From Nectonema munidae (Eukaryota > Nematomorpha > Nectonematoida > Nectonematidae): a DNA stretch of 64,000 bases. The notes under the pieces are model-generated. The model was given only the letters and a program-made list of their open reading frames with translations, had not been told where the DNA came from and did no database searches. The stretch lies in the NCBI GenBank assembly GCA_030549495.1, contig JAUIRK010000855.1, positions 1,064,001 through 1,128,000 of the forward strand. The letters are read 5' to 3'. Numbering within the stretch: the stretch's first letter is position 1; each line of letters opens with the position of its first letter. Positions 36,001 through 47,446 of this stretch are shown piece after piece. The translations under genes and the position numbers were made by a program.

Positions 36001-39000
36001 TCACAAAAAATCTTCTATAAAAAGTATTGCTAACAATCTTTCAGTAGAAAATGACTTTAATAGCCTTTAAACAAAGTTGAATTGCTGGGGGTCAATTTAA
36101 TCCGGTTCGAGTAAAATTTTAATAAGGTTGAGCAAGCTATACTAATGCTAGCAACTATATATTTTTGTATTTCCTTCCTTCAAAAAGTTTCGCGCTATAA
36201 CATATGTGCCACTGACCACTTCGCCATTGTTAATGGACTGATGAGAGCAGCTTAAGCTCGCGTTTATAATATGTAATTTCTAGGGTTTTTTGATCCTGTT
36301 GTAAGGTAAGCTTGTAACTTCATATTATATACAGTGAAGAACACTCATTCATTATTGGAAACTTTCATTATCCTCACAAATAAAAAAAATTTTCAAAAAG
36401 TTTTTCTTTATTGACTTTTGAATGCAGGAAAGATAAAAAGGTCGCCATTTTTTAACAGAAGAAATTAGGTATTTGACATTTTTGGTAAGATATTTGAGCT
36501 ATATTACATGGTACACACTAAAAAATTGTTTTATCATATAACATCATAAAAAGACAAAACAATTAGGAAAGATGACATTTATTTCCTTCGCATTTATATA
36601 TAATTTATGTACTGGAATATAACTCGTGTGAAAAGCCTACTCCAAAATTTTAATTTTTCAAAAAAAACAAACAAATGAAACAACAGCATCTTGCATGAAA
36701 TGACTTCACCAAAAGTATGACATCAGAGCACTCCACGTAAACAATTTCAGAAAAGGACCAGTTCACATCTCTCAGAAAGAAACTCAAAAATTCTCAAAGT
36801 GCGATTTGAACACCCAAGCGGAGACTTCTTCTGAACTACAAGTCGACTCTCACTAATCCGTGATCAGTAGGACTTTATTAAGTGCGAAAATTTTAGATAT
36901 TAAATTGTTTTTGGAAACAAAATCTGTGCTGAATTACTGATAGTACCAGCTTACTAATTTTCGGATTCGGCACATATAGTATATTTATGCGTTTTTACTT
37001 TAAGCCCGTTTTATTTATATTGAATTGAAGTAAAGAGCGAGGAACATAAAGGAGGCATTATTTAATAAGTTTCCAAAAACTAAGCAAAGGGTCAAATGGC
37101 ACCCATCCTACGAAACTTGGTTTGACACAGCTCCACCTGTCAAAAACCCTTTTGCCGCCTGAATTATTTTGGCACCCCCTCCCTGTGATCTTGAAGTCTG
37201 AGTACGTTTCTAACCCTGGAGGCTTGTAAATGAGTGGATTAGATTATGTCTGATGGTGAGATAATCGTAAATACCATCAATAATAATAATAAAAATCAAT
37301 AGTATCTCATTTCAAAGCTTTCATGAATAAACAAGAGTCTTTACACAGCATTCCAAGCTGTAAAAAGCAAATAAAATTTTGATTCGATAGATCTCATCTT
37401 TCTTGCTACGCTGAAAGATCGCACTCACGAGAAATGGAGAGAGGCCAACCAACTCTTGAATAAATTGATTTCTCACTTTCAATACAAAATGTGTTTTCCT
37501 CAATTTTTAAGATAAAAGCCATTCATCGTACAGTGAATACTGATGAAACAAGAATTTGTATAAGCTAGGCACTCACAGATCGTTCAAAGTAACATATTCC
37601 ACAATTTACAAGTGTGTTAATGACACTACTACTTTTGCTATATCTTTGAAAAGGTGGACCCGGTGGAAAAGCAAATGCCCAAAAGATAAGTTTAGCAAAA
37701 AGAAGTGATTGCAAAACTGTATATTTTGTGCTTTGATTATTGATAAACAGGACAACATTAAAAAAAAATTTTTTTTTACTTGATTTTATACCATTTTTAC
37801 ATGCTGATTATAAAAATCGAATTCATTTTTTCACATCACGCCAAGTTTTTTCTCTAAAAGCAAAATTCACTTTGGTATATTTTGCCAACTAAAATAAAAA
37901 TAATTATAAATATATACATTTATATACCTATTTTTTAAGATTAATTTTTAGTGTTTTATTATAACATGGCCTTAAGAAGAAATTGTTTGAATTCCCCTGA
38001 CTCATTTTGTTATGTATGTGGAAGTTTTACAATCCCATCTCAAAGAATGGCAATTAATGAATTTATTAAAAAAGCCTATTTTGCCTACTTTAAAATCAAA
38101 TTAGGAGATCAAGAATTTTCGTGGGCTCAGCATACTGTTTGCAAAACTTGTGTGGAAAATCTCAGTCAATGGACAAAAGGCACAAGAAAAAGTTTGTCTT
38201 TTGGAATTCCAGTGAACAAAAAGACCATATTTAAGATTGTTACTTTTGTCTCACAAAAACTTTAGGAAAGAATTTTTTTATAAAAAAGAATCAGATGCAT
38301 TAAAAAAAATTTTAACAAAACAATTGGATATCTCCTACAAAGCGCTCATCTCCAAAAATGGATGTTTATTGAAAGAGACATTTGTGGAAAGACAAAAATA
38401 ATAGATATCTGTAAAATAAGCTTAAAATCGAGGATAATTTCAACATACTTTTGCTTTTCAACTACTCCACAAAAGGATTTAGATCCACGTGACTCGTTTT
38501 TATATTTTAATCATTCATATCCAATGATGTCTTCCCTTCTTTCATTAAAAGCTGTGCCCGTCTACATAATACTCACTAAGCTTGTCAAAGTTTTAGAAAG
38601 AAAGATATATAAGATAAAGTTAAACTAGTGAAATAATTTGAAGAGTTTTACAATGGTATTCAGTGGAATGTTGGTAGAGCACTAGCGCTTCTTCTGGTAA
38701 TTCGCGATCCGTGTGTATACTTTTCTCTTCTTTTTAGGCATTCCGATATCTTTCAAACAAGACGCTCCCAAAAATTTCTGCAAAACATATGATTGGTTTC
38801 TGACTACTTTTTCCATTCTTATTCCATATCTTCTTTACTTAATTCTTTCAATCACCCTCATCACTTCAATTCAAAAGAAAAGACAGGTATTTTCATTATT
38901 TCACATATGAGTCCCCTTTTTTCGCATTCTCGAATGCAGACATGATCTTTGAAAAACGGACCATATGAATCAGCATCACTACCATTGAAATTGATGATGT

Positions 39001-42000
39001 TTTCGCTAAAGATTCATTATTTCACATATTTGCTTCAAAATTATTTTAATTTATATTTTTCAAAGCACAACTTTTATAAAAAAAAAAGAAAGAATGCAAA
39101 ATACTATTATTAATTTAAATAGAAATAAGCTTGTTAACTTACATTAGTTTCATGTTCACTTTAATAAAGTTAAATGCAATATTTGGCCCTGATGCGAATA
39201 TTTTTCTCAAAGAAACGAAACATATGGATATTTAGAAGCTTTAAGAAACCTTTTTTAATTTTGCAACTACTTATTCATGATAAAGGAAATTTAAATCCCT
39301 TCTTTTAAACATTTTTAGAATTTGTCATTTTCATCCTCTTATTAGCTCAGTGATTCTTAGCCTGCGCTCCGCGAATCATTGAGGGATCCATGGATGCGTC
39401 TCAGGCGGTTCGTGAACAGTTTTTCTTTTTGGAAAAAAACTTAAAATGAGTTCTAAAGCTAACTTCTAAAGTTTGAATAAATAGCAAAAAATAGCTTTAA
39501 AAAATAAATTTTAATAAAATAGCTTCTTTTTTTTTAAAAATAAAAAAAATAAATAGCTTTAAATAAAAAATAAAAAAATAAGGTACAAATATTGAATGCA
39601 TGTGAATTTGTTTTTATGACTTTTTATGCGAAAATTTCGTTGTAGCTTAACCTAACCCATTAATCTATTTGTATATATATTTTGAGTCAAAAGCATTTGG
39701 TGAGTATATGGACGTGACGGTATGGCGCGTATGTAATAGTCCAAAAGTTAGAGATGAATGCAATAGCAAAACTCCATAGCTAATGATTTACGGTCAAATC
39801 TCAAAAGTCTTTTTTTGATTTCTCCATTCTTTATTTTATATCATTTCAACGCCATATTTGACGCTTGCTTTGTCTGCCATTTTGTTATGGCTCGATCAAA
39901 AGCATTGAAGAACAAATGCGAAGAGTCAAACATCTATGGATTACCATATAGTGTGAATAAAAGTATTGATGGATTGGCTGATCGCGAATTCACAACAGGC
40001 AAAGGTTTAGTCCATTGGTTCCCAAACTGTGGGCCATGGCCCCCTGGGGGGGGGGGCATAAAGTAAAATTTAAGGGGCCATAATCTGAAGCTATGCATAA
40101 ATAAAACCAGAGCAGTTTAGCGGGTAGATGAAGTTTGAAACTGAATCTCTCCCAGTTTTTTGGTCATCAATAGCAGCTTCATATCCAAATTTATGTGACT
40201 TAGCTTTTCGCCAACTTCTACCATTTTCCTCAACTTATTTCTAGCATATTTGATTTGGTATACAAACATATTTCATGTTAAATTAGAGATAATATATTTG
40301 GAGATAGTTTTTAGAACATTGGTTGCCAAATTGTGGGCCAGTTTTTAGAACATTGGTTCCCAAACTGTGGCCCATGGCCCCCTGTGAGGCATAAAACAAG
40401 ATTTAAAGGGCCATATCTGAGGCTATACCTAAATAAAACCAGGGGAGTTTAGCGGGTAGATAGACCATGATAATGGCCAAACTTAGCTGTTGACACTTCA
40501 AGAGGATTCAGGGGCCACGATGAAGTTTGAAACTGAATCTCTCCCAGCTTTTTGGTCATCAATGGCAGCTTCATATCAAAATTTATGTGACTTAGCTTTT
40601 CGCCAACTTCTACCATTTTCCTCAACTTATTCCTGAGAGGCTGCCTACTCTACATTAAAACGAAATATCGCAACAGACTTGACGTTAGGGCATGACCTAC
40701 GTTGTGCTTTAGTGAAACAAAACCAAGAAGTTACAATGTTATCAAATTTGTAAGATTCAAAGATTAAATCCCATAGCGTAGGATTAATAAACTTTTTCTA
40801 TTCGATGGATTTTGTATGTTTCCTTCTTCTTTTTTGCTTATTCTTGAAACACCTTTTAGCAAAATGCCCTTTTTAATTAATCCTATGATTATAATTGCTA
40901 GATACTAGTAGACAGTCACGGTATTCACCGGCTATGATTATTGTGGGCCATAGACAAGGATCATGTATGAAAAGTGGGTAATGATCAGAAAAAGTTTGGG
41001 AACCTAGTTGATTTAGTCTAAACTCTAAAGGGATGACTTTTTTTGCACGTAAAAATAGCATGATTTATAAGCGCCATTTTAATTGCTTTTAACATACAAG
41101 TAAAAAATTGCGCTTAAATTCGCGTTTTAGCTTGACCTGAGGTGCATTCCTCGATTAGCAAATTTTCCAAAATAAATTTATTGACAAATAACTTTTAGAA
41201 TTTAATTTAATTTCACCATAATTTGTAACTTTTATAATTTTTTTTGGAAATTTGCTTTTTCAAGTTTTTTTAAAGTAGCTAAAATTGTAGTCTATAAATG
41301 ATTTAACGAGCTTATTTTAAATTTATAAGTAGAGATAAATTTTTAAAAATGTTGTCGAACTATATTTTATCAAAATCATTTATACCCAAAATTTTTAATC
41401 TCTGTCTAAAAACGTGAACTTTTTACTAGTAAAAAAGCATAATATACATAGTAGATATTATAATAAAAGTAAGAGATAATAAAAATTGAAGCAGGATAAA
41501 CTTAGACATGGTTTTGTATCCGAATTTGTTCTACTGATTTAGGATGCGTTTAAGTTTCTAATGAGGAGGGGATTAGACGAAGACTAATCAATAGAGCAAC
41601 ACTTGTGATGCCAAAGTTCTTAAGATGACCAACCATCTGAATTAAGTATTGAGTTCTGACGCAGTGAAAAATTAAATGGCCCGAGTTTTTAGGTACAAAA
41701 GCCCTCTGTTTAGAAACTTTTTAGAGAGGGGTAAGACATAAGGAAATTGTGTTTGTAGTTTATTTCATTGCAGCTTTAGCTAGTTTATCTACAAGTTCAT
41801 TGCCAAAAAATGGCATATGCCCATATCACCATATGTTGAAGGAAATTACTTCGCTCAGAATATAAGGAAATGAATTTATTTACAAAAGGATCCCTGCTTG
41901 ATCTATTACGTAAAGTCTCAGTAAGAGAAAGTGAGTTGGTAAAAAGTATACAAGAGGCTATTACAAGATTCGCAAGAGGAAATGAAGAGAGCATTGGAAA

Positions 42001-45000
42001 AAATGGCAGCAAGCATTATTTGATACGTGAACAGTAGCATTCCACCTTGAAAAAAATCATAGCAGGATCGCATATCATACCATCAATTTGATTTCATTAA
42101 AAAGCAGTTTCAAAAGAGTTGTTGAATTTGAAAAATATGGCTTAGGTCAGTATGTCATGTCAAACGCACTAAAATATGGGTTTGATGAAAGGAGAAGCCA
42201 GGATTTAGAGAGATTGACACACTCCACAGTTTAGAGCTTTTCTTGGAATAAAAATAAAGAGACCTTAACTTTTCTTGTTATGTTTTATATTTAAAATGAG
42301 GACACCAAGATGAGAGCAAGAGATCTTGAGGACACCAAGATGATGAAACTTGGAAAGTTTGAAAAACATTTAGTGTGGCTTTAGTTTCAAAGTGTGTGTC
42401 CCAGCTAAGATTTGAAGAGTAGAGAAATCCGTAGTATTTACACACGCACACATTCCACAGATAAGAAAGATTATTGAAATATAAATCGGCTTAGAATGTT
42501 TTAGTCATCCTCCTAAAATTAATAAGTTTTACCTTTTTGAGTAGTAAGCTCAGATCAATTAAATTTTGAGTCGTGGAGGGTCCTTCGATAGCCACCATAT
42601 GGTCGTCAGAAAAACCTTGATTTACTTAAAAACCTCAATAATAATAATCGATCCATTAGGATGATAAAAAGAGGGTTAGAAATGGAGGCGCTTTGAGGAG
42701 TAGAATTGATCAAAAATTGCTTATACCCTTTCAAAAAAACCATTCTATTATGATACAGGCATGAGAAGCTGAACTCAACGCTCCCTTAAAACGGCAATAA
42801 GGAAAGCAGATTAGATTTCCCTTTCAAGCATCTATAAATATTCGATAATATAATCACTCAAACAATTGCGATTTCAAATGAAATTTGGTTGATGTAAGCA
42901 TATTGATTGATTTACCTCATTGCACTTATTTTCCTGGACTTAAAATCAAAAGATTGGTCGCCATTGATCAATCATCTCATTGCTCGGGTTAAGCGTTTTA
43001 GGGATCAAAGCTATTTCACGTTGCTAAAAGGCGATTGGATGGAAAGAAAAAGATGAGATAGCATTAAAACATATTTTTAACTAATTGGTAAAGAGAGTTT
43101 CAGCAATCTATAGTTTATTTTATCAGTACTTATGCACCATTCCATTCTTATATGTTTGAAACAAAAGTAAAGTTGCTCTGTAGTAATTTTTGTAAAGTTC
43201 TCGTTAGGTTGATGTATAAATGAGCAGTGTTGTTTTGTAGGCAAAAACCCCAGAGTATAAGATGTCGACTGAAGAAGACTCATGTGAAATACAGAAACTT
43301 TTTGGAGAGAAGAAAGATTTAGAGTTTGTTAAAGTTTCGATGTTCTTCCATATCGTGCATGCATCAACTAAATCAATAAGTTTTTCCGATTTAGTTTTTT
43401 GTAAAAGTTGATCTTTCTGCAAAAAATTTTTCTTATTTTTTGTTTTTTTCTGTTTTTTTTGCAAGCATGCCTTAGTTTCTTCTCAGTTGAAATAAAAGGG
43501 GGCACCAAGTAGAGGTTCTAAATTTCACTTGGAAGAGAACGTGAACTGAAGCTTTAGAAAGACAGTTATGGATAGTTTCGGAAAAGCTGTCAATATCCAC
43601 TCTGTTAGATATGTCTTTATTCAAGATATGAATATTTTGACTAAATTGGGTAGAAAGAATTTCTATAAATACGTATTTAAACAGTAAAAACATTTAAAGC
43701 AGTCATCAACCTGTTTAACTCCATCAACGCCAATTAAGCTGATACAATATTTTTCAACTTCCAAGTTAAGATTTCATGCTATCACTGCACAATGTGATGC
43801 CAATATGAGATGTCAAAAGTGAGATCTGATTTTCTTACGCTTATAAATGTAGGTAATTATTTGTCAAGATCAAGAATGTTTAAATTATACTCTACAATTT
43901 TGTTAAAACGAAAGTCACCCATTGAGTTCGTTTTTAAGTCTCAAAGATAGTGTCTAGCGTTCTTGTCTCATATAATTGATTTTACGATTATTGTCAGAAT
44001 ATATAAAAATGGAAAAAGTTATTTAACCATGAATTATCGCTCACCAATATACAAATATGGTGTTGACTATAAAAAGGTTACATTCACTCACTCTTTCTCT
44101 CTATGTGGTGGCCGGTAAATTCCACCATTGTAAGTTGCATTACGGAGAATATTGGAATATTACCGTGACTTATTTGTTGCAAAAACTAAGCTTGAATGAT
44201 AGGATATATATATACACACACAAAATTCCACCACAGAGATGGCATTCCTTGGGTCTAAAACGAAGATCTTAGTTTTTTGATAAATTATTGGTTTCTGAGT
44301 TTTTTATCTTGGCTTTTCTTCAACAAGTATTTCTTAGCGCTTGAAAATGTGGATTTAATGTGGTTTAGATTTAAAAAGATGTCCATCAAATATCTCAAAC
44401 TTGGTTAACTGATGATATCTGCCTAAACACGGAAATGTTTGTATTTGACTTGTAAAACGTCACTATTTGATTGAACCCTAAGTAAAGTAATTATTGCGAA
44501 TTCAGTTCATTTTATCGAAGGAAATTGAAAACCGGTCGTCACGTGTAACTGTAGTTATTTCAGAAATTGATTTAAAAATATCTGTGCATCCAATCATTTT
44601 CTTTTTCTTAGTTCAACGAATATCAGCCGGCGGATGAAATAAACGACAACTGGGAACGCAACATCACGAGAAATGTGCGCTTGGACACGATGCTGATTTG
44701 TGTCGCCATTTTAACCTTGATCTTGAACGGCTCATTCTCATACTCACACCTCTGGCTCCACCACATCAGCCCAGATCTGAATGCGAAAGCGATCATCGTC
44801 TCCCACATCCTACACTTTGTCGTTTTTATCAACATGATTCTGGAATTCTTTCTCTACCTGGGCCTCTACGAAACGTTTCAGAATGCGTGTCTCAGTTTTT
44901 GTTGCAATTGTTCCAAAGAGTCTTCTCACAAAATCAAAGGAGTCAAGAAGAAGAAGAAGAATGAAGAAACAGATGGCATTCCGTTAAATGTGCCTGTAGC

Positions 45001-45025
45001 CGAGCCAGAAGAAGACGAAAGCTAA
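32846..45025 (+). CDS. divergent class A (rhodopsin-like) seven-transmembrane receptor, complete coding region
   Basis: Four exons (32846-33097, 34229-34559, 38738-38886, 44612-45025) join in phases 0, 1 and 0 to 381 codons plus TAA. The protein has an extracellular N-terminus with five Cys and an NST glycosylation site, then seven hydrophobic helices (about 50-78, 85-110, 120-146, 162-182, 213-238, 266-290, 306-330). Class A hallmarks are MRT-x-LN before helix 2, SD at 96-97 (the helix 2 Asp), ER-C at 147-149 in place of DRY, Trp165 in helix 4, Pro224 in helix 5, and NMILEFFLYLGLYETF at 318-333, which aligns with NSxxNPxxYxxxNxxF with Asn-Pro replaced by Glu-Phe. The helix 3 Cys and helix 6 CWxP are missing. 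A Cys cluster (337-344) after helix 8 could be palmitoylated. The tail is Lys-rich, then acidic. It would act at the plasma membrane; the ligand is unknown. The start Met has a purine at -3, but an acceptor at 32826-32827 suggests an upstream 5' exon. Confidence 0.85.
34229..34559 (+). CDS. receptor exon 2: helices 2 to 4
   Basis: It starts in phase 0 after CTGCTTTAG and ends ATC AAA G before GTATTC (phase 1). It encodes residues 85-194 plus one base. It contains HTISDILYLICA (helix 2 with its Asp), SLWTFIFALIERC (end of helix 3) and WRSCFVVILTYVICF (helix 4). A GTGTGCC site after ATTGAAAG at 34420 might look like a donor, but reading on in frame gives helix 4 and a phase-matched junction. 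Confidence 0.88.
34829..34988 (-). mobile_element. tRNA-derived SINE of a second family, in receptor intron 2
   Basis: The minus strand starts GTTGGCTGGTGGGCTG, has GGTAGAGGCGTCGC in the A-box region and a perfect B box GGTTCGAATCCC at the expected spacing. A tRNA-unrelated body follows, ending in a run of 13 A. The acceptor and anticodon stems do not pair properly, which rules out a functional tRNA. Confidence 0.6.
35040..35375. repeat. palindrome-rich block with AAGGTAAG units
   Basis: The block has perfect palindromes (GTAAGCTAGCTTAC at 35170-35183, GTAAGCTTAC at 35200-35209, GGACGTCC at 35331-35338) and several longer imperfect hairpins (GGTC...GACC near 35106-35125, GGACG...CGTCC near 35267-35290). 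AAGGTAAG recurs at 35168, 35198 and 35228, a 30-base spacing. It has balanced composition unlike its neighbours. It has no coding frame and resembles no family I know. It lies between a SINE and a LINE end. Confidence 0.5.
35500..35975 (+). mobile_element. 3' part of a LINE (RTE-like or related), decayed
   Basis: Plus-strand frames spell the C-terminal signature of many non-LTR polymerases: VVRPAMIYSDKTWALKK, then WNVTEMRMLRGMTRKE, SRLIWYGHIMRK, and GRPKLRWLGCLRKDFK (usual forms YGSE-W-L, MRMLRWM-G-TR, RLRWFGHV-R, GRP--RW-D-V--D). Frame changes occur between blocks. It ends in an AAG-repeat tail. It lies in receptor intron 2 and only the last ~475 bp survive. Confidence 0.75.
36840..36971. 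mobile_element. possible Tigger/pogo-like MITE in receptor intron 2
   Basis: The left end GTCGACTCTCACTAATCC is Tigger-like, and the right side ends with an inverted CCGAATCCG word. The pairing is weak. It is similar in style to the element at 2940. Confidence 0.3.
37951..38265 (+). pseudogene. remnant of a repeated arthropod gene with paired CxxC motifs
   Basis: The reading starts MALRRNCLNSPDSFCYVCG and continues FTIPSQRMAINEF, KLGDQEFSW, HTVCKTCVENL and SLSFGIP. Two CxxC pairs with an intervening His suggest a zinc-binding fold. I recall closely similar repeated proteins in copepods and other arthropods, usually longer and followed by a further Cys pair; here the similarity fades after about 90 residues. 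It lies in a receptor intron in sense orientation with no splice role evident. It looks like a broken copy of a dispersed element whose class I cannot name. Confidence 0.55.
38660..38725 (+). mobile_element. tRNA-like fragment just upstream of receptor exon 3
   Basis: TTGGTAGAGCACTAGCGC (A-box region) followed by a degraded B box (GTAATTCGCGATCC) resembles the tRNA head of a SINE. It ends close to the exon 3 acceptor at 38736-38737. Confidence 0.35.
38738..38886 (+). CDS. receptor exon 3: second extracellular loop and helix 5
   Basis: After a CTTTTTAG acceptor, it supplies GC to complete Gly195 and ends at CAG before GTATTT (phase 0). It encodes IPISFKQDAPKNFCKTYDW, then helix 5 with ILIPYLLYLILSITLI and a basic QKKRQ end. 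Intron 2 upstream is 4.2 kb and full of mobile elements. Confidence 0.9.
39348..39420. mobile_element. single hAT-like terminus
   Basis: CAGTGATTCTTAGCCTGCG followed by GC-rich sub-terminal sequence looks like the left end of a hAT element. No partner end was found in the next kilobase. Confidence 0.3.
40014..40240 (+). mobile_element. hAT fragment, first of two adjacent copies
   Basis: It starts with a hAT terminus-like word TTGGTTCCCAAACTGTGG and a GGGGG-rich sub-terminal stretch, then jumps to coding sequence KFETESLPVFWSSIAASY, NLCDLAFRQLLPF. The latter is the C-terminal hAT dimerisation region. Ends and transposase piece are brought together by an internal deletion. Confidence 0.65.
40349..40800 (+). 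mobile_element. hAT element fragment, second copy, with transposase C-terminus
   Basis: It repeats the first copy from GGTTCCCAAACTGTGG onward, has about 70 extra bases before the coding part, and runs further. The coding part is FWSSMAASYQNLCDLAFRQL, LPFSSTYS, stop, EAAYSTLKRNIATDLTLGHD, LRCALVKQ. The family form is LPF-TTYLCE-GFSAL---K-K-RN-L----DLR-AL, as in ZBED5/FAM200-type hAT proteins. A TGA replaces the expected Cys codon. Confidence 0.75.
41480..44000 (-). mobile_element. decayed LINE with RNase H, antisense in receptor intron 3
   Basis: Minus-strand landmarks run in order from right to left. There is an inter-domain stretch (DIDSFSETIHNCLSKAS near 43600, LIDLVDACTIWKNIETL near 43350), then FSDDHMVAIEGPSTT near 42600 (the FADD-type polymerase active site), then an RNase H end (YGHMPFFGNELVDKLAKAAM near 41780-41830, usual form PGHVGI-GNE-VDKLAK). 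RNase H places it with I/R1/Jockey-group LINEs. Many stops and frameshifts make it inactive. Confidence 0.7.
44612..45025 (+). CDS. receptor exon 4: third intracellular loop, helices 6 and 7, tail
   Basis: It starts in phase 0 after TTTTTCTTAG. It encodes the loop (NEYQPADEINDNWERN), helix 6, helix 7 with NMILEFFLYLGLYETF, the Cys cluster and a 35-residue charged tail, and ends at TAA 45023-45025. Higher GC and codon balance stand out against the flanks. Intron 3 (38887-44611) carries a hAT fragment and a LINE. Confidence 0.92.
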   Translation, partial: FNEYQPADEINDNWERNITRNVRLDTMLICVAILTLILNGSFSYSHLWLHHISPDLNAKAIIVSHILHFVVFINMILEFFLYLGLYETFQNACLSFCCNCSKESSHKIKGVKKKKKNEETDGIPLNVPVAEPEEDES

Positions 45026-45246
45026 TGGAGAGCGTGCACCAGAATGCAAACACTCAAGCCATACACATCGTATTGAATATTTCCATTTTTATCCAACTAT
45101 ATCTTTGTGTGTGTAGGTGTGTAATCCATTATAACAGCATCAGCTTTATCTCCATGTCTTGTATTTTGTTTAGAAAAAGTATTTTTTATAAAAAAAAGTA
45201 TGTACGATTATTATATACCCTTATCTATTGCTTGTTATAAAGAAGG

Positions 45247-45252
45247 AATAAA
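45247..45252 (+). promoter_or_regulatory. poly(A) signal of the receptor gene
   Basis: AATAAA lies 222 bases after the stop codon, with a second CAATAAAATG about 25 bases further. T/GT-rich sequence follows. Confidence 0.6.
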
Positions 45253-45603
45253 TTTTTATATTTTTATTTTTGTCAATAAAATGTTCTTTTATTGGAAGTA
45301 CCTTTATTTAATGGATTCTGATTTCATGAGAGAAAGGCATCCTTTCAACTCAATTTACACACTTTTTTAAAGCGAGCTCAGAGATACTTTATTAATTCTT
45401 CATTTAAACACTTTTTTAATCTATCCTTATAAAAAATTTTGGTATGTTTTAAAAATATTTTCCATTTGGTTTATAGTTTTTTTGAATTCTGATTATTATC
45501 TTTAAGCTAATTTTTGACTTGTTCAATAACTATCTAAAATTTAACTGATTTATATAAATAAATGAGGCTATGAAAATGAGGTACTGGAGGATTTACTCGC
45601 GCG

Positions 45604-46057
45604 CAATCTGGTCTGCGACAATTTGGTACTAGGATAGTTTGGTATAAGTAGGCTTTTTAATTTTTCAAGAAGTTATAATGAGACAAAAAACAATTTATTA
45701 AAAGAGGTTTAAAAGATATAACAAAAAAATCTTATAACTTTATAGTATGAGCCATTGCTTTTAAAAATACATCATTTATGCTGAATCGCAATTCTTTACC
45801 AAATGCCCTTTCTCTTTTGAAAACTAGTTTCTTTGCTAGTCCATCTTCATTTTTGGGCTTCAATCTCTGTCCAAATGTTTGGATGAAGATTAGAGATGTT
45901 TTTAATCAATGTGTTCTTCTGAACTTAACTCTAAAAGATCATTCTTTCAAATGAGAAGCTTAGTAATTGAATAATCATTTACTTAACAAATTTAAACACG
46001 TTTTATTTTTCCGCAAACCAAATTGTCCTAGTACCGCATTATCCTATTGGCAAATTG
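45604..46057. mobile_element. MITE with ~40-bp inverted ends
   Basis: Left GGTACTAGGATAGTTTGGT and the inverted right GGTACTAGGACAATTTGGT match closely. The inverted similarity extends outward to CAATCTGG/CAATTTGC. The interior is AT-rich and non-coding. The superfamily is not assigned. Confidence 0.7.
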
Positions 46058-46227
46058 TTTGAGACCTAAAGGTCCGGTTTCAAATAAAAACCTCCACATT
46101 TCGCGTGTTTATAAAAGTATCCTTCTTGCGAGTTTTTCTTATACCTGCTCAAAAAATCGGTAAACTGTGGAAGATTTCCTGATCATGTTTGGATCAAATG
46201 CTTATATTTGAGTCTCAAATACAAATA

Positions 46228-46558
46228 TAGTAGAATCCCGGTATACGACCACCTCGCCTTTTTTTGTTTGGTTAGACTTTGCAAAAACTGAAACACTATC
46301 AGAATATATTCTATAGTCAACATAAGAAAAAAAACAGACCAAGATTAACTCTTTTTTTTCACAAAAAATAATTTTTCATGTAATTTGACTCGATATTCAC
46401 AAATGTCTGTTAATAAATATTATGTCTTAAACTTATAATTAAACTTTTTTTTAAGTTTTAACTTTGAAGAAAAAATTCCACTATTCAGACCATCTCGCTG
46501 TTAAGAGCGTAAAACCAAAGTCCTAAGGGTTAGGTTTCCTAATGCCAGAATTCTACTG
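46228..46558. mobile_element. MITE with TAGTAGAATCCCGG ends (pogo-like)
   Basis: The left TAGTAGAATCCCGGTAT is mirrored by the right end, inverted CAGTAGAATTCTGGCAT. The CGACCAC/CCATCTCG sub-terminal words resemble pogo/Tigger ends. Non-coding. Confidence 0.6.
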
Positions 46559-47446
46559 AACTCTGGCTACGAAGTTTTGAAATACAAATACGTCTACCAT
46601 CAAATTCAAAAATACAAGTACATAAGGATGCTTATACAGATATTCTTTTCCGTTTAACAGTAACAAAATCGATTTTTCTATGTACAATATAATTTTTTGA
46701 CGAATTTCAAATCAATAATTTCAATATTTTTTTACAATAATCTGAGAAGGATTTCATACTACTTAATTTAAACCTAAAAAAAAGGCTGATCAAAGATTCA
46801 CCCCACAAAAGTTACTAAGCTCAGCTTCAGTGATAAACGGAAATTTTGGGGAGGGAAAATTTTTTTATATTAATTTTATGAAAATTTTTTTTATTGATTT
46901 TGACTGCCCAAAATTCCAATCGATGTATTTATTTTTTTGAATACACGATTCTTAAATTGTCTTGATGGATGAAATGATTGTGGGGAACGAGATTGATTAG
47001 TGCATCACCAATATAAACACAGAGGATCTAATATCAGTATTGGGAGACCAGGTGTTCGGGTTTTCGCCTTCCTAAAATATTCAGAGCTTATAACTCCAAT
47101 TTATTTTCAAAAGTAAAGTGCTGAAGGCTGATTTGTTTTAAACAAAATGGGGAAAGTTTCAAACAAATCTGTTTAAATAAAACGAATTTCCGACTCCACG
47201 AGTCTTTATCAAGCTGAAGTACTGAATGCAGAAGATGTAAATGCTTTGAATTTACATTTACATCAAAAGTTCATCATTTTACAAATCAATATGAATTATA
47301 AGCATAAGATATTTTACTATAACTTTTGTCTTTTAACTTTTTTTTAAGTCAGTAAAGAAAGATCGCAATAATTTTGTAATTATCGTGCTAGTGAATCTTG
47401 CAATAAGTTCTTGAATTGAAATTCAAAATTTTATTTGGAATAAATT

